From: Flaccisagitta enflata
Lineage: Eukaryota; Chaetognatha; Sagittoidea; Aphragmophora
DNA: 64,000 nucleotides
Reading direction: 5' to 3'
Assembly: GCA_965153355.1 (NCBI GenBank)
Contig: OZ231127.1
Coordinates: 84,382,001-84,446,000 of the forward strand
Shown here: piece by piece, positions 63,601-64,000 of the stretch
Numbering within the stretch: the first letter of the stretch is position 1
Layout of the letters: every line of letters begins with the position of its first letter
The notes under the pieces: generated by a model
Databases searched by the model: none
What the model was told of the DNA's origin: nothing
The model's input: only the letters and a program-made list of their open reading frames with translations
Position numbers and translations under genes: made by a program

Positions 63601-64000
63601 TAAGAGTTATGCAAGACATTCGCATTGAATGTGATATGATCAATGATACGTGCAACCTTCCGGCATTGTTCCCTGTCATTGTCACATCATTCGAGTAGAC
63701 AAGTAAAGTGTTGCTTATCATTGTATAACTGACACTGGCTTTATCATTCATCTTCCTAGGTTTATGATAAAGTCGGGGTCTCTGATATATGTGTAATTTG
63801 GTCTCCGGGCCGCCACGCCATTTCCCCATTTCTCAAGGCCCCATATCACACAATAGCTGAGTCCATACTGAGACCTTGATCAATCGAATACTGAAAAGAT
63901 ACTTTATATAGAAACACTGACTCTCGATGCTTAGAAGATATTCAATGCAGTACACGCACAGGGGACGCGTGCAGGCTTGAGCAAACCAGTAAGTCGGCCC
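63601..64000. other. Terminal spacer, no gene seen
   Basis: Unique sequence with no recognised feature. Confidence 0.4.

Noticed and set aside
63408-63698. Poly-glutamine/asparagine protein gene
   Set aside because: Frames follow the CAA/CAG tract, with no conserved flanking domain or splice context.

Overview
This is a eukaryotic, almost certainly metazoan, genomic scaffold: GT-AG introns, long dinucleotide and tetranucleotide microsatellites, dozens of minisatellites, many non-autonomous inverted-repeat elements, and a 10-N assembly gap at 61174-61183. Two minus-strand exons read as the extracellular domain of a Cys-loop (GABA-A/glycine-type) receptor, which argues for an animal. I cannot assign a phylum.

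Layout. Positions 1 to about 50 kb are nearly gene-free and repeat-dominated. The exceptions are the two receptor exons: the second coding block at 34324-34442 and a 68-bp exon at 11735-11802. They are separated by a 22.5-kb intron made of minisatellites, foldback elements and dispersed repeats. The remaining receptor exons were not found. From about 53.7 to 61.2 kb there is a compact plus-strand gene island: (i) a three-exon gene of unknown function (54074-56923, predicted 856 aa); (ii) HELQ, the Ski2-like 3'-5' repair helicase, encoded without introns from the Q-motif to the stop (57478-60138), with its upstream coding segment in another frame at 57290-57468; (iii) the 5' part of a TRAF-type zinc-finger/coiled-coil gene (60408-61173) cut by the assembly gap. 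The last 3 kb are again microsatellites and repeats.

Repeats. The most informative layer is a set of related short interspersed elements (subfamilies A to E here). They begin ACAAGGCC, contain GACGGACN-type tracts, and end in a short hairpin whose stem differs between subfamilies but stays paired and matches a motif near the 5' end. A second family (G) starts TTTTGGGCAGCGGCCCC and carries its own GCCCTGCT/AGCAGGGC hairpin near the 3' end. Two larger foldback elements (37846-40640 and 43262-45833) have terminal inverted repeats and exact 8-bp target-site duplications; the first sits inside an A-family copy. Two TA-flanked MITEs with CAGTAGAT termini, a MITE family with GGGCGYGTTTC ends and several smaller foldbacks complete the picture.

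The genes do not form an operon-like unit. HELQ acts in DNA interstrand crosslink and replication-fork repair, the TRAF-like protein would be a signalling adaptor, and the receptor a neuronal or epithelial anion channel. Their proximity is probably incidental. Long serine/leucine/cysteine/arginine-repeat ORFs throughout the window are translations of microsatellites and are not annotated as genes.
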